Part shown: positions 44,424 through 52,495 of the stretch, piece after piece
How positions within the stretch are numbered: position 1 is the first letter of the stretch
How the letters are laid out: each line of letters begins with the position of its first letter
Origin: Streptomyces iranensis
GTDB lineage: Bacteria > Actinomycetota > Actinomycetes > Streptomycetales > Streptomycetaceae
Length of the DNA: 64,000 bases
Direction of reading: 5' to 3'
Assembly: GCF_017874715.1 (NCBI RefSeq)
Contig: NZ_JAGGLR010000038.1
Coordinates: 1-64,000, forward strand
Translations under genes and position numbers: made by a program
Notes under the pieces: model-generated
What the model saw: only the letters and a program-made list of their open reading frames with translations
The model's database searches: none
What the model was told of the DNA's origin: nothing

Positions 44424-44912
44424 ATGACCGTTCCGCCCCCGCCCATGCCCAGCCACTGGCACTGCTACCGCTGGACCGGAGAGCGCCGCACCTACGACGA
44501 CGAGTCCGCCCGGCGGCCACCGCACCTCGTCGTAGCGGACATCCCGCCCCAGGAGTGGACGCGGATCGCGGCGGCCAGCCCCGCCTTCATGGCAAGCGAC
44601 GTGCCCCCGCTGGAGGTACCGCACTGGCTGCTCCGTCCGGCCAGAATGATCAAGGCCACGTTCGAGGCACCCGACAAAGCCGCCGCCTGGTACAGAGACC
44701 AGGTCGGCGACTTAAGCCGGTCCTTCCTCACCGACCACGACAACGACTCCTCCCGGCAGGCCGAGCGGTTCGCGGCAGCGGATGACCGGCTCGGCTGGGG
44801 CGGGGACGTCGTAGGCGGCTGGTATCTCCGTGGCACCGGATTCGCCTCGGTCCAAGTCATCGCCTGCAGCGCGAACCGCATCCGCCCGACGATCCCGTGC
44901 CCGATGGGCTGA
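44424..44912 (+). CDS. Hypothetical protein of the island
   Basis: 162 residues, starting MTVPPPPMPSHWHCYRWTGE and ending with two Cys residues. No domain is recognised; the middle (WYRDQVGDLSRSFLTDH) suggests helices. AGGAGG lies eight bases before ATG 44424. Leu97 is a TTA codon. It is 81 bp after the 42-residue peptide gene, probably in the same transcript. Confidence 0.7.
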   Translation: MTVPPPPMPSHWHCYRWTGERRTYDDESARRPPHLVVADIPPQEWTRIAAASPAFMASDVPPLEVPHWLLRPARMIKATFEAPDKAAAWYRDQVGDLSRSFLTDHDNDSSRQAERFAAADDRLGWGGDVVGGWYLRGTGFASVQVIACSANRIRPTIPCPMG

Positions 44913-44973
44913 CGCCTTCTCGGTGCGCCGCCGGGCGGGCGCATACCACCCGGCCGCATACCGTGCTCCAAGC

Positions 44974-46194
44974 TCAGGCGAGCAGGGCCGCGGCCGTGAA
45001 CAGTTCCACGCCCACCGCGATCGCGCCCTCGTCCACGTCGAAGTCGCCCGCGTGGAGGTCGCGCCGGGTGGTGTCGCCGGCCTTGCGGACGCCGAGGCGG
45101 GCCATCGCGCCGGGCACCCGCTCCAGGTACCAGGAGAAGTCCTCGCCGCCGAGGGACTGCTCGGTGCCCTCCACCGCGTCCGCGCCCCGGCGGGCGATCA
45201 TCGCGTCCCGCAGCAGTTCGGCGGAGCTCGCCTCGTTGACCACCGGCGGGACGCCGCGGATGTAGTTGATCTCCGACTTGGCGCGGTGCAGGGTGGCGAT
45301 CTCGTCCACTGCGGCATGGACCAGGTCGGGCGCCTCCCGCCAGGAGGGCAGGTCCAGGCAGCGGACCGTGGCGGACAGCTCGGCGTGCTGCGGGATCACA
45401 TTGCAGGCGTGGCCCGACTCCACCCGGCCCCAGGTGACGGCCAGACCCGAGCGGGCGTCCACCCGGCGGGCCAGCAGCGCGGGCACCTCGGTGATCACCT
45501 TGCCGACGGCGGTCACCAGGTCGGTGGTCAGATGGGGGCGTGCGGTGTGGCCGCCCGGCCCGTCCAGGGAGACCTCCAGCCGGTCGCAGGCCGAGGTGAT
45601 CGGCCCGACCCGCAGCCCGATCCGGCCGACCTCGACCTTCGGGTCGCAGTGCAGTGCCAGGATCCGGCCGACGCCGTCCAGCACGCCCGCCTCGATCGCG
45701 TCGGCCGCGCCGCCGGGCAGCACCTCCTCGGCGGGCTGGAACAGCAGCCGCACCGGGCGCGCCAGCCGTCCCTCGCGGGCCAGCTCGGCCAGGACCAGAC
45801 CGGCGCCGAGGACCACGGTGGTGTGCACATCGTGGCCGCAGGCGTGGGCACGGTCGGCGACGGTCGAGCGGTAGTCGACCGTCTTGGTGTCGGGGATGGG
45901 CAGTCCGTCGATGTCCGCGCGCAGCGCCAGCAGGGGCAGCTCCGGCGAAAAGCTGCCGCGCGGGCCGATGTCACAGATGAGACCGGTGCCGGAGGGCAGC
46001 ACCCGAGGCTCGAGTCCCGCCTGCTCCAGCCGCGCCTTGATCGCGGCGGTGGTGCGGAACTCGCAGTTGCCGAGCTCGGGGTGCATATGCAAGTCGCGCC
46101 GGAAGGCGATGAGTTCGGCACGCAGCTCGTCGGGGAGCGTGCCGGGCAGCGCGGGCGCGTCGGCGGGTGTGACATCGGTCGCATCGAGGGACAT
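44974..46194 (-). CDS. M20 family amidohydrolase / peptidase
   Basis: 406 residues. Metal ligands in HACGHDVHTT and LGGEDFSWYL and the dimer/lid segment GPGGHTARPH match M20D N-acyl-amino acid hydrolases (hippurate hydrolase type). ATG 46194 has AGGTGA upstream; GTG 46206 is an alternative. The substrate is unknown. In S. coelicolor, as remembered, this gene is next to the nucleoside-importer operon, so the island lies between the two. Confidence 0.88.
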   Translation of the reverse strand: MSLDATDVTPADAPALPGTLPDELRAELIAFRRDLHMHPELGNCEFRTTAAIKARLEQAGLEPRVLPSGTGLICDIGPRGSFSPELPLLALRADIDGLPIPDTKTVDYRSTVADRAHACGHDVHTTVVLGAGLVLAELAREGRLARPVRLLFQPAEEVLPGGAADAIEAGVLDGVGRILALHCDPKVEVGRIGLRVGPITSACDRLEVSLDGPGGHTARPHLTTDLVTAVGKVITEVPALLARRVDARSGLAVTWGRVESGHACNVIPQHAELSATVRCLDLPSWREAPDLVHAAVDEIATLHRAKSEINYIRGVPPVVNEASSAELLRDAMIARRGADAVEGTEQSLGGEDFSWYLERVPGAMARLGVRKAGDTTRRDLHAGDFDVDEGAIAVGVELFTAAALLA

Positions 46195-46269
46195 CAATTG
46201 CTTCACCTGAAGAAGCGTAGAACGCCAGGTGGGTCCACCGAATGTCGATCAACAAAATTTCAATCTGTT

Positions 46270-46289
46270 CGGGTACGCAAAAGTACCCG
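46270..46289. promoter_or_regulatory. Short inverted repeat upstream of the M20 gene
   Basis: CGGGTAC (46270-46276) and GTACCCG (46283-46289) flank GCAAAA. It may be an operator or leader hairpin. Another small hairpin (46392-46407) lies nearer the next gene's stop. Confidence 0.4.
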
Positions 46290-46424
46290 GCCCGCTGCAT
46301 GATCCTCCTAGTCAGGGGGTATAACAGCGGTTTTTCCCGGTCGGCCGCGGGTGAGATGTGCCACACGGCCGTACGGGCGACGAGCTCAGAACCTGAGACG
46401 CCTCAGGACGCCGCGCGCCCGGTC

Positions 46425-47657
46425 TCAGGACGCCGCGACCGGTGCCGCGGGCGGTCCCGGGCTCGTCGGCGGGGCCGCGTCCCGCTGCGGGACCGCGTCT
46501 CTGGGCGGGACCGCGTCTCTGGGCGGGGCCGCGTCTTTCGGCGGGGGTGACTCCGGCTGCGGCCCCGAGCCCAGTCGGCGCACATCGCGCGCCGTCCCGG
46601 TGACCCCGGACAGGAAGCCCTGGGCGCGCGGGGAGGCGTCCCTGGTCAGCCAGGCGGGGTCCACATCGCAGACCGCGACCTGGACGCCGGTGCCCACGAG
46701 CGCGAGCGGCAGGGTGTGCACCACGGTCGAGGGGAAGCTCACGATCGTGTGGCCGATGGGGCCGCGGCGGGCTATCAGCTCGAGCGGCAGATCGGGCCGT
46801 ACGATCTCAAGGCCCACCTCGGCCGAGACCCGGTGCAGCTTCTCGGCGCTCTCCCGGCGGTGGGCGAAGTAGCGGGTGGCGCCATGGGCGCGGGCCAGCG
46901 AGCCGACCGCCTCCAGATAGCGCTCCAGGTCCACCACGCCCGTCTCGACCAGGGACGTGCCCACCAGGTCGGTGCCCCCGGTGAGCCGGGGCGGGCCGAA
47001 CCGGGCGCGGGTCCAGGCGAAGTCGTTCGCGGTGATGGTGACCCCGGCGGGCGGCTCCACCGGCATCGAGCTGAAGACCTCGACCCGGCGCTTCGTACCC
47101 GGGGTGAGCCGGCGGCGCGCGGTGGCGGAGACCGGCGCGAAGACCATGTCGCGCGGCCCCTTGCTGCCGCGCCGGTGCCAGCGCACCAGGGGCTCGCCCT
47201 TGGCCAGCTGGGAGATGAACTCCATGGTGGCCGTGCCGTCGTCCACCACGACCAGGTCCTTGGCCCGGGTGAGGGTCAGCAGCAGCTGGACATAGCGGGA
47301 GAACGGATCGCCTATCACGATCCGCCCGGCCCGGCGCAGCGGTCCGCGCAGCCCGCCGATGGTCTTGATCGGCGCACCGGCCCCGCCGCGCGCGTCCTCC
47401 CAGCGCACGGCGAAGCCCTCGTCGCGCGCCAGCTCGGTCATCCGGCGCAGCTGGCCGCGGGTCATCGGATCGTGCGGGGAGAGCACCACCACGGTGAGGT
47501 CCTGGGGCGCCGTGCCCTCGGGGCCCGCGGCCGTGGCCTCGGGGCCCGTGGCGCGCCGGGCGTCGGCGTACGCCCACTCCAGCACGTTCAGCAGCTGAAC
47601 CGGGCTCTCTACGAAGGCAAGCGTGGCCGGAGAGGCAAGGGGGGCAGCGGAGACCAT
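46425..47657 (-). CDS. Sialyltransferase-like glycosyltransferase (GT52 type)
   Basis: 410 residues. It opens with a VESPVQLLN segment, as in GT52 sialyltransferases and capsule enzymes. It has VVDDGTATMEF (the D-D-G motif) and SFPSTVVHT (the S-T motif); the HP motif is replaced by HRR. It should transfer a nonulosonic acid from its CMP donor. The last 40 residues are PPRDAVPPRDA-type repeats coded by an 18-bp DNA repeat (near 46482-46545). ATG 47657 chosen. It lies 116 bp downstream of neuB. Confidence 0.78.
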   Translation of the reverse strand: MVSAAPLASPATLAFVESPVQLLNVLEWAYADARRATGPEATAAGPEGTAPQDLTVVVLSPHDPMTRGQLRRMTELARDEGFAVRWEDARGGAGAPIKTIGGLRGPLRRAGRIVIGDPFSRYVQLLLTLTRAKDLVVVDDGTATMEFISQLAKGEPLVRWHRRGSKGPRDMVFAPVSATARRRLTPGTKRRVEVFSSMPVEPPAGVTITANDFAWTRARFGPPRLTGGTDLVGTSLVETGVVDLERYLEAVGSLARAHGATRYFAHRRESAEKLHRVSAEVGLEIVRPDLPLELIARRGPIGHTIVSFPSTVVHTLPLALVGTGVQVAVCDVDPAWLTRDASPRAQGFLSGVTGTARDVRRLGSGPQPESPPPKDAAPPRDAVPPRDAVPQRDAAPPTSPGPPAAPVAAS

Positions 47658-47773
47658 CGCACCGTCCAAAGGCAGGGCCCGGAAGCGGCGGGCAGCCCCC
47701 GACGAGTCAGGGGTGCCCGCCGCTTCCGGGCAAGGGCCGGGCTCACCGGCCGGTGGATTCACGGCAGAGTGCC

Positions 47774-48730
47774 TCAGACCGCGGCGGGCTCGCGGTCGGC
47801 GGACTCGGACTCGGACTCGGACTCGGACGCGGACTCGGCGACGACGCCCGCGACACGGCGGAGCTTCTTCATCGGGCCGAGCTCGCTCTCGTAGACCTTC
47901 TTGACGCCGTCACCGAGGGACTCCTCGATGGTGCGGATGTCCCGCACCAGCCGCGTCAGGCCCTGCGGCTCGACCGAGGCGGCCTGGTCCGAGCCCCACA
48001 TGGCGCGGTCGAGGGTGATGTGACGCTCGACGAACGCGGCACCGAGCGCCACGGCGGCCAGGGTGGTCTGCAGACCGGTCTCGTGGCCGGAGTAGCCGAT
48101 CGGCACGTTGGGGTACTCGGCCTGCAGCGTGTTGATCACGCGCAGGTTGAGCTCCTCGGCCTTGGCCGGGTACGTGGAGGTGGCGTGGCACAGCAGGATG
48201 TTGTCGCTGCCGAGCACCTCCACCGCGTGGCGGATCTGCTTGGGGGTGGACATGCCTGTCGACAGGATGATCGTGCGGCCGGTCGCCCGCAGGGCGCGCA
48301 GCAGCTCGTCGTCGGTCAGCGAGGCGGAGGCCACCTTGTGCGCCGGGACGTCGAACTTCTCCAGGAAGGCGACGGCCTCGGTGTCCCACGGGGAGGCGAA
48401 CCAGTCGATACCGCGCTTCTTGCAGTGCTCGGAGATGGCGCGGTACTCGTCCTCGCCGAACTCCACGCGGTGGCGGTAGTCGATGTAGGTCATCCGGCCC
48501 CAGGGGGTGTCACGCTCGATGTCCCACTGGTCGCGGGGGGTGCAGATCTCCGGGGTTCGCTTCTGGAACTTGACCGCGTCACAGCCGGCCTCGGCGGCGG
48601 CGTCGATCAGCCGACACGCGTTCTCCAGGTCGCCGTTGTGGTTGATGCCGATCTCACCGGTGACGTACACCGGGTTGCCGGGGCCGGCGGTCTTCGCGCC
48701 GAGGGTGCGGAGGCGAGAGTTGGAGCTCAC
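47774..48730 (-). CDS. neuB: Nonulosonic acid synthase (NeuB family, probably Kdn type)
   Basis: 318 residues. NeuB TIM-barrel motifs EIGINHNG, KFQKRTPE, SPWDTEAVAFLE, STGMST and GYSGHETG are present. It condenses PEP with a sugar aldehyde. The antifreeze-like SAF domain that normally ends NeuB is missing; instead the chain ends in an acidic SESESE repeat from a GGACTC hexamer (47801-47836). No UDP-GlcNAc epimerase (NeuC) gene is nearby, which favours mannose-derived Kdn over N-acetylneuraminate. GTG 48730 directly follows the upstream stop. Confidence 0.88.
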   Translation of the reverse strand: MSSNSRLRTLGAKTAGPGNPVYVTGEIGINHNGDLENACRLIDAAAEAGCDAVKFQKRTPEICTPRDQWDIERDTPWGRMTYIDYRHRVEFGEDEYRAISEHCKKRGIDWFASPWDTEAVAFLEKFDVPAHKVASASLTDDELLRALRATGRTIILSTGMSTPKQIRHAVEVLGSDNILLCHATSTYPAKAEELNLRVINTLQAEYPNVPIGYSGHETGLQTTLAAVALGAAFVERHITLDRAMWGSDQAASVEPQGLTRLVRDIRTIEESLGDGVKKVYESELGPMKKLRRVAGVVAESASESESESESADREPAAV

Positions 48731-49930
48731 TTAAGACAGTTCCTTTCCGAGAATCCACGAGGCGATCTCGCGGATCGCGCCGTCCCCTCCGGGGGTGGAG
48801 GTGACCGCACGTGCGGCGCCGCGCACGACGTCGTGCGCACCTGCGACCGCCACGGGCCAGCCGACGAGGCCGAAGCACGGGAGGTCGTTGACGTCGTTGC
48901 CGACGTAGAGCACGCGCTCCGGCGCGATGCCCTGCTCCTCGCACCACTGCTTCAGTGCGAGATCTTTTCGGTCGATGCCGTGGAGCACGGGGACCTGGAG
49001 TTTGCGGGCCCGTGCGGCGACGACCGGGTTCTTTTCCGTGGACAGGATCAGCAGCGCCAGCTCAGCGCGGCGCAGGGCGGCGATCCCGAGCCCGTCGCCG
49101 CGGTGCACGGCCACGAGTTCGCGTCCATCGGAGTCGACGAGCACCCGGTCGTCGGTCTGGGTGCCGTCGAAGTCGAGTACCACCGCGTCGATGTCGTCGC
49201 GGGTGGGGAGGGCGCCCGGCCGCTCGGCGTCGAACAGCGGGGCGAGCGCGCGGGCGCGGGCCAGATCGTGCGGATCGTCGATCTCCAGCACCCGGGCGGG
49301 GTCGGTGCGCACCAGGTCGGTGCGGCCGAAGAAGCGGTGCCCGGCCTTGCGGAAGCCGCGTGCGTCCATCGCGTAGGCGGCGCCGGTCTCCAGGAAGTCC
49401 TGGGGGCGGTCCTGGCGGCGCGGGCGGTACGACTTGTCGTGGTTGACCCCGTCGCCGCCGTCCCTCCCGGGGTTCTCGCCCTCGCGCCAGACGAAGCCGT
49501 GGAAGGGGGCGACGGTCAGGGCGGTGTCGGCGCCCTTCTCGGCGACCGCCGCGGCCACCCCGTCGATGTCCTCGCTGATGATGAAGGGGCTGGTGCACTG
49601 CACCAGGAGCACCACGTCCACGGTGATGCCGTGCGACGCCTCGTAGGCGTCCATCGCGTGGATCACCGCCGCCTCGCTGGTGGCGGTGTCCCCCGCGATG
49701 TCGGTGGGCCGCTGGACGACCACCGCGCCGGCCCCGCGCGCCGCGGCCGCGATGCCGGTGTCGTCGGTGGAGACGACCACGTCCGTCACCAGTCGGCTCG
49801 CCCGGCACTCCATGACCGCGCGGGCGACCAGCGGCACGCCGCCGACGGCGGCGAGGTTCTTCGCGGGAACGCCCTTCGATCCGCCACGGGCGGGGATCAC
49901 GGCGAGCACACACGGGCTCGGGGCGGTCAT
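48731..49930 (-). CDS. neuA: CMP-nonulosonate synthetase fused to HAD phosphatase
   Basis: 399 residues. Residues 1-230 are a CMP-sialate/Kdn cytidylyltransferase (IPARGGSKGVPAKN, CTSPF, TGAAYAMDARGF). Residues about 240-399 are a KdsC-like HAD phosphatase (DFDGTQTDD, LSTEKNPVV, VGNDVNDLPC). The fusion suggests that the NeuB product is the 9-phosphate, which is dephosphorylated and then activated. AAGGAG before ATG 49930. It abuts neuB without a gap. Confidence 0.9.
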   Translation of the reverse strand: MTAPSPCVLAVIPARGGSKGVPAKNLAAVGGVPLVARAVMECRASRLVTDVVVSTDDTGIAAAARGAGAVVVQRPTDIAGDTATSEAAVIHAMDAYEASHGITVDVVLLVQCTSPFIISEDIDGVAAAVAEKGADTALTVAPFHGFVWREGENPGRDGGDGVNHDKSYRPRRQDRPQDFLETGAAYAMDARGFRKAGHRFFGRTDLVRTDPARVLEIDDPHDLARARALAPLFDAERPGALPTRDDIDAVVLDFDGTQTDDRVLVDSDGRELVAVHRGDGLGIAALRRAELALLILSTEKNPVVAARARKLQVPVLHGIDRKDLALKQWCEEQGIAPERVLYVGNDVNDLPCFGLVGWPVAVAGAHDVVRGAARAVTSTPGGDGAIREIASWILGKELS

Positions 49931-49968
49931 GGCGGCTCCTTCAGGGTTTTCGGAAGTGATCGAGGCCG

Positions 49969-51330
49969 TCACAGCTCCCCCATCCGCCGGATGACGGGAG
50001 CCACACGCTGGACGCCATGGCGGTAGGCGCCGCGGGCCGCTTCCCGCATCGTGTTGCGCACCACCCGCCGCAACGCGGAGACCTGCGCCTCGTCCTCGGC
50101 GGAGGCCCCGGGGCGGGGTGAGCCGTCCGGCTCGAAGCCGTACCGGGCGAGCCGGCCGGGCAGATAGCCGGGTGCGGTGACGGGGGTGTAGAAGGGGGCG
50201 AGCGGCGGCAGGGCCGGTGCGGCGGCCAGCTCGGCCACCCGCCCCCGCGCGGCGTCGAACCAGGTCTCGTACGGCCCGTCGGCGGCCACGCCCTGGCGGC
50301 TGAGCCACTCGGCGTCCGGCTCGGGCAGATGCCCGGCGTCCAGCTGGTCCCAGGAGGCCAGACAGCCGGAGCCGAGGAAGTGGTGGTTGCCGAGCGTCTC
50401 GCGCACCCCGAGGTCGGTGAGCACGGCGGTCGGTACGGAGCGGTGCAGCGACTCCAGGGCGGCCGTGGAACTGACCGTGACCAGCAGGTCGGCGGTGTCC
50501 AGGACCTCGCCCATGTTTCCGTAGGCGAGCCGGAAGTTGGCGGGCAGGTTGTCGCCGAACTTCGCGATCAGCTTCTGGTACGGAAGCTCCTCGATGTGGG
50601 TGGTGTGCTCGCCCGGCTTGGAGCGGAGCTTGACCACGACCTCGCGGTCCGGATGGCGGCGCGCGTGTTCCACCGCGCGGCGCAGCAGATAGGTGCGGTC
50701 GGCGCGGTTGTCCGGGACGGACGGCTGGACGGCGAAGACGACCGTGCCGCCGGGGTACTTCCGGCCCAGCCGCGCCTGCTCGTCGTAGCGGTCGCCGCCG
50801 AGGAAGGGCAGCGCGCACTCCATGACGCTCTCCGCGTCGGCGCCGACGCCCTGGTAGACGTCACGGAAGCGCTCGGCGTCATGGCGCGAGTTGGCCAGCA
50901 CCACATCGGCGCCGTGGCGCAGCAGCAGCCCGTCGGCCAGCTTCTCGTAGACGACACCGACGTAGCCGGTGACGACCACGGGGCGGCGGTCGGCGCCCTC
51001 CCAGGCGTGGCGCAGTCCGTGCAGCATGGCCTGGACGGCGCCGCCGACCAGGGAGAGGACGATCACGTCATAGCGCTCACGGTCCACTGCCCGTACGAAT
51101 TCCACGCCCGTGACCTCGCGCATCGCGTCGGCGCGCACCCCGACCTCGGTCAGCTGCCGGGCGGTCGGCGTGGCGCGGCCGCGCAGCAGGAAGCCGTCGA
51201 GGTGACGTTCCGAGGCAGCGTCCGACCCGTCCGGTACGAGGCGATGCGCGGTGAGCGCGCCCCATTTCCACCGGGTGTCGGAGTCGGCGAGCACGGCGAC
51301 TCGCACAGGGGATTTGGTACGTGAGGACAC
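49969..51330 (-). CDS. Glycosyltransferase of the wall-polymer cluster (DUF6716-like)
   Basis: 453 residues, GT-B-like: VAVLADSDTRWKWG at the N-terminus, VVVKLRSKPGEH and VSSTAALESLHRSVPTAV in the C-terminal half, as in Kdo/sialic-type transferases. Start GTG 51330 is 8 bp after a TAGCGT -10 box, so the message is probably leaderless; ATG 51369 is an alternative upstream. It heads the operon with neuA, neuB and the GT52 gene, and is divergent from the GT2 gene. Confidence 0.78.
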   Translation of the reverse strand: MSSRTKSPVRVAVLADSDTRWKWGALTAHRLVPDGSDAASERHLDGFLLRGRATPTARQLTEVGVRADAMREVTGVEFVRAVDRERYDVIVLSLVGGAVQAMLHGLRHAWEGADRRPVVVTGYVGVVYEKLADGLLLRHGADVVLANSRHDAERFRDVYQGVGADAESVMECALPFLGGDRYDEQARLGRKYPGGTVVFAVQPSVPDNRADRTYLLRRAVEHARRHPDREVVVKLRSKPGEHTTHIEELPYQKLIAKFGDNLPANFRLAYGNMGEVLDTADLLVTVSSTAALESLHRSVPTAVLTDLGVRETLGNHHFLGSGCLASWDQLDAGHLPEPDAEWLSRQGVAADGPYETWFDAARGRVAELAAAPALPPLAPFYTPVTAPGYLPGRLARYGFEPDGSPRPGASAEDEAQVSALRRVVRNTMREAARGAYRHGVQRVAPVIRRMGEL

Positions 51331-51337
51331 GTCGGAG

Positions 51338-51343
51338 ACGCTA
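51338..51343 (-). promoter_or_regulatory. -10 box TAGCGT for a leaderless GTG start
   Basis: On the minus strand TAGCGT ends 8 bp before GTG 51330. The mirror-image gene uses the same hexamer and spacing. Confidence 0.6.
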
Positions 51344-51474
51344 GGAAGCGTTGTCGATTCACGGCCCAACGCAAGAGCAACAAAGGGTTAACAGCACGTC
51401 GACGATTGGAGAATCGGCTGGCGGGAGCGGCGGGTTAACCGTTCCGACGTCCTTCGTTCACCTTTACGTACACC

Positions 51475-51510
51475 CTAGGTCAAGACGAATGCCGACCGGC
51501 GACCTAGCGT
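51475..51510 (+). promoter_or_regulatory. Inverted repeat CTAGGTC/GACCTAG and -10 box TAGCGT for GT2 gene
   Basis: CTAGGTC (51475-51481) and GACCTAG (51501-51507) are perfect inverted halves. TAGCGT (51505-51510) lies 8 bp before GTG 51518. The site could be an operator shared by the divergent wall-polymer operons. Confidence 0.55.
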
Positions 51511-51517
51511 CACCCGC

Positions 51518-52495
51518 GTGGTTAAGCTCTCCGTCATCGTGCCGTTCTACAACGTGCAGACCTATGCCCCCGACACGCTCAGAAGTCTGCGCGCGAACGC
51601 GCGTGAGGACTTCGAATTCATTCTCGTCGACGACTGTGCCACCGACGGGACCCCGGAGATCCTGGAGCGGGCAGAACGCGACCTTCCGGGGGCCGTCTAC
51701 GTACGGCATCAGAAGAACGGTGGGCTGGCCACCGCGCGGAACACCGGCCTGGACAACGCCACCGGGGAGTACCTCGCCTTCCTCGACGGCGACGACTGGC
51801 TGGCCCCCGGCTACTACGCCCAACTGCTCGCGGCGATCGAGGACTTGGGGTGCGACTTCGTCCGCACCGACCATGTCCAGTGCACCGCACGGGCGCGCTC
51901 CATCACCCGGGTGCCGCACGGCCGCCGCGATGAGGTGATGAACCCTCGGGACGTGATCCTCCCGGCCGACCGCTCCACCTCCGTCGACTACCCCTACGCC
52001 TGGGCGGGCATGTACCACCGCCGCCTGGTCGACGAGGGGCTGCTGCACTTCACCCATGGGCTGCGCACCGCCGAGGACCGGCCCTGGATCTGGCGGCTGC
52101 ACCGCGAGGCCCGCAGCTTCGCCGTCCTCGGCCTGGCCGGGGTTTTCTACCGGCGCGGGGTCTCCTCCTCGCTCACCCAGATCGGCGATGTGCGGCAGCT
52201 CGACTTCATTCGCGCATTCGACCAGGTGATCGAGGAAACCGCGCGGGACCGCGACGCCGACGCCCTGCTGCCGAAGGCCGTCCGCACCTATTGCGCGATC
52301 ATTTCCCACCACCTCGGCAACATCGAGAGATTCGAACCACAAGTGGCCCGCAAACTCCGTTCCATGTCGGCGGCGGCGATGAAACGCATGCCCCAGGACG
52401 TATTGAAGGACGCACTGGATTCCATGGACTACGAGCGCGCCGCACGACTGCGGCGAGTCAAGCGCCGGTCCGCGGGGGCGGAGGTGGCGGCCTGA
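51518..52495 (+). CDS. Glycosyltransferase family 2
   Basis: 325 residues. GT-A motifs SVIVPFYNV, ILVDDCATDGT, NTGLDNATGEYLAFLDGDDW are clear, with the DGDD metal site. It should add a hexose or similar sugar to the wall polymer. GTG 51518 is probably leaderless. The stop overlaps the next ATG by one base. Confidence 0.9.
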   Translation: MVKLSVIVPFYNVQTYAPDTLRSLRANAREDFEFILVDDCATDGTPEILERAERDLPGAVYVRHQKNGGLATARNTGLDNATGEYLAFLDGDDWLAPGYYAQLLAAIEDLGCDFVRTDHVQCTARARSITRVPHGRRDEVMNPRDVILPADRSTSVDYPYAWAGMYHRRLVDEGLLHFTHGLRTAEDRPWIWRLHREARSFAVLGLAGVFYRRGVSSSLTQIGDVRQLDFIRAFDQVIEETARDRDADALLPKAVRTYCAIISHHLGNIERFEPQVARKLRSMSAAAMKRMPQDVLKDALDSMDYERAARLRRVKRRSAGAEVAA

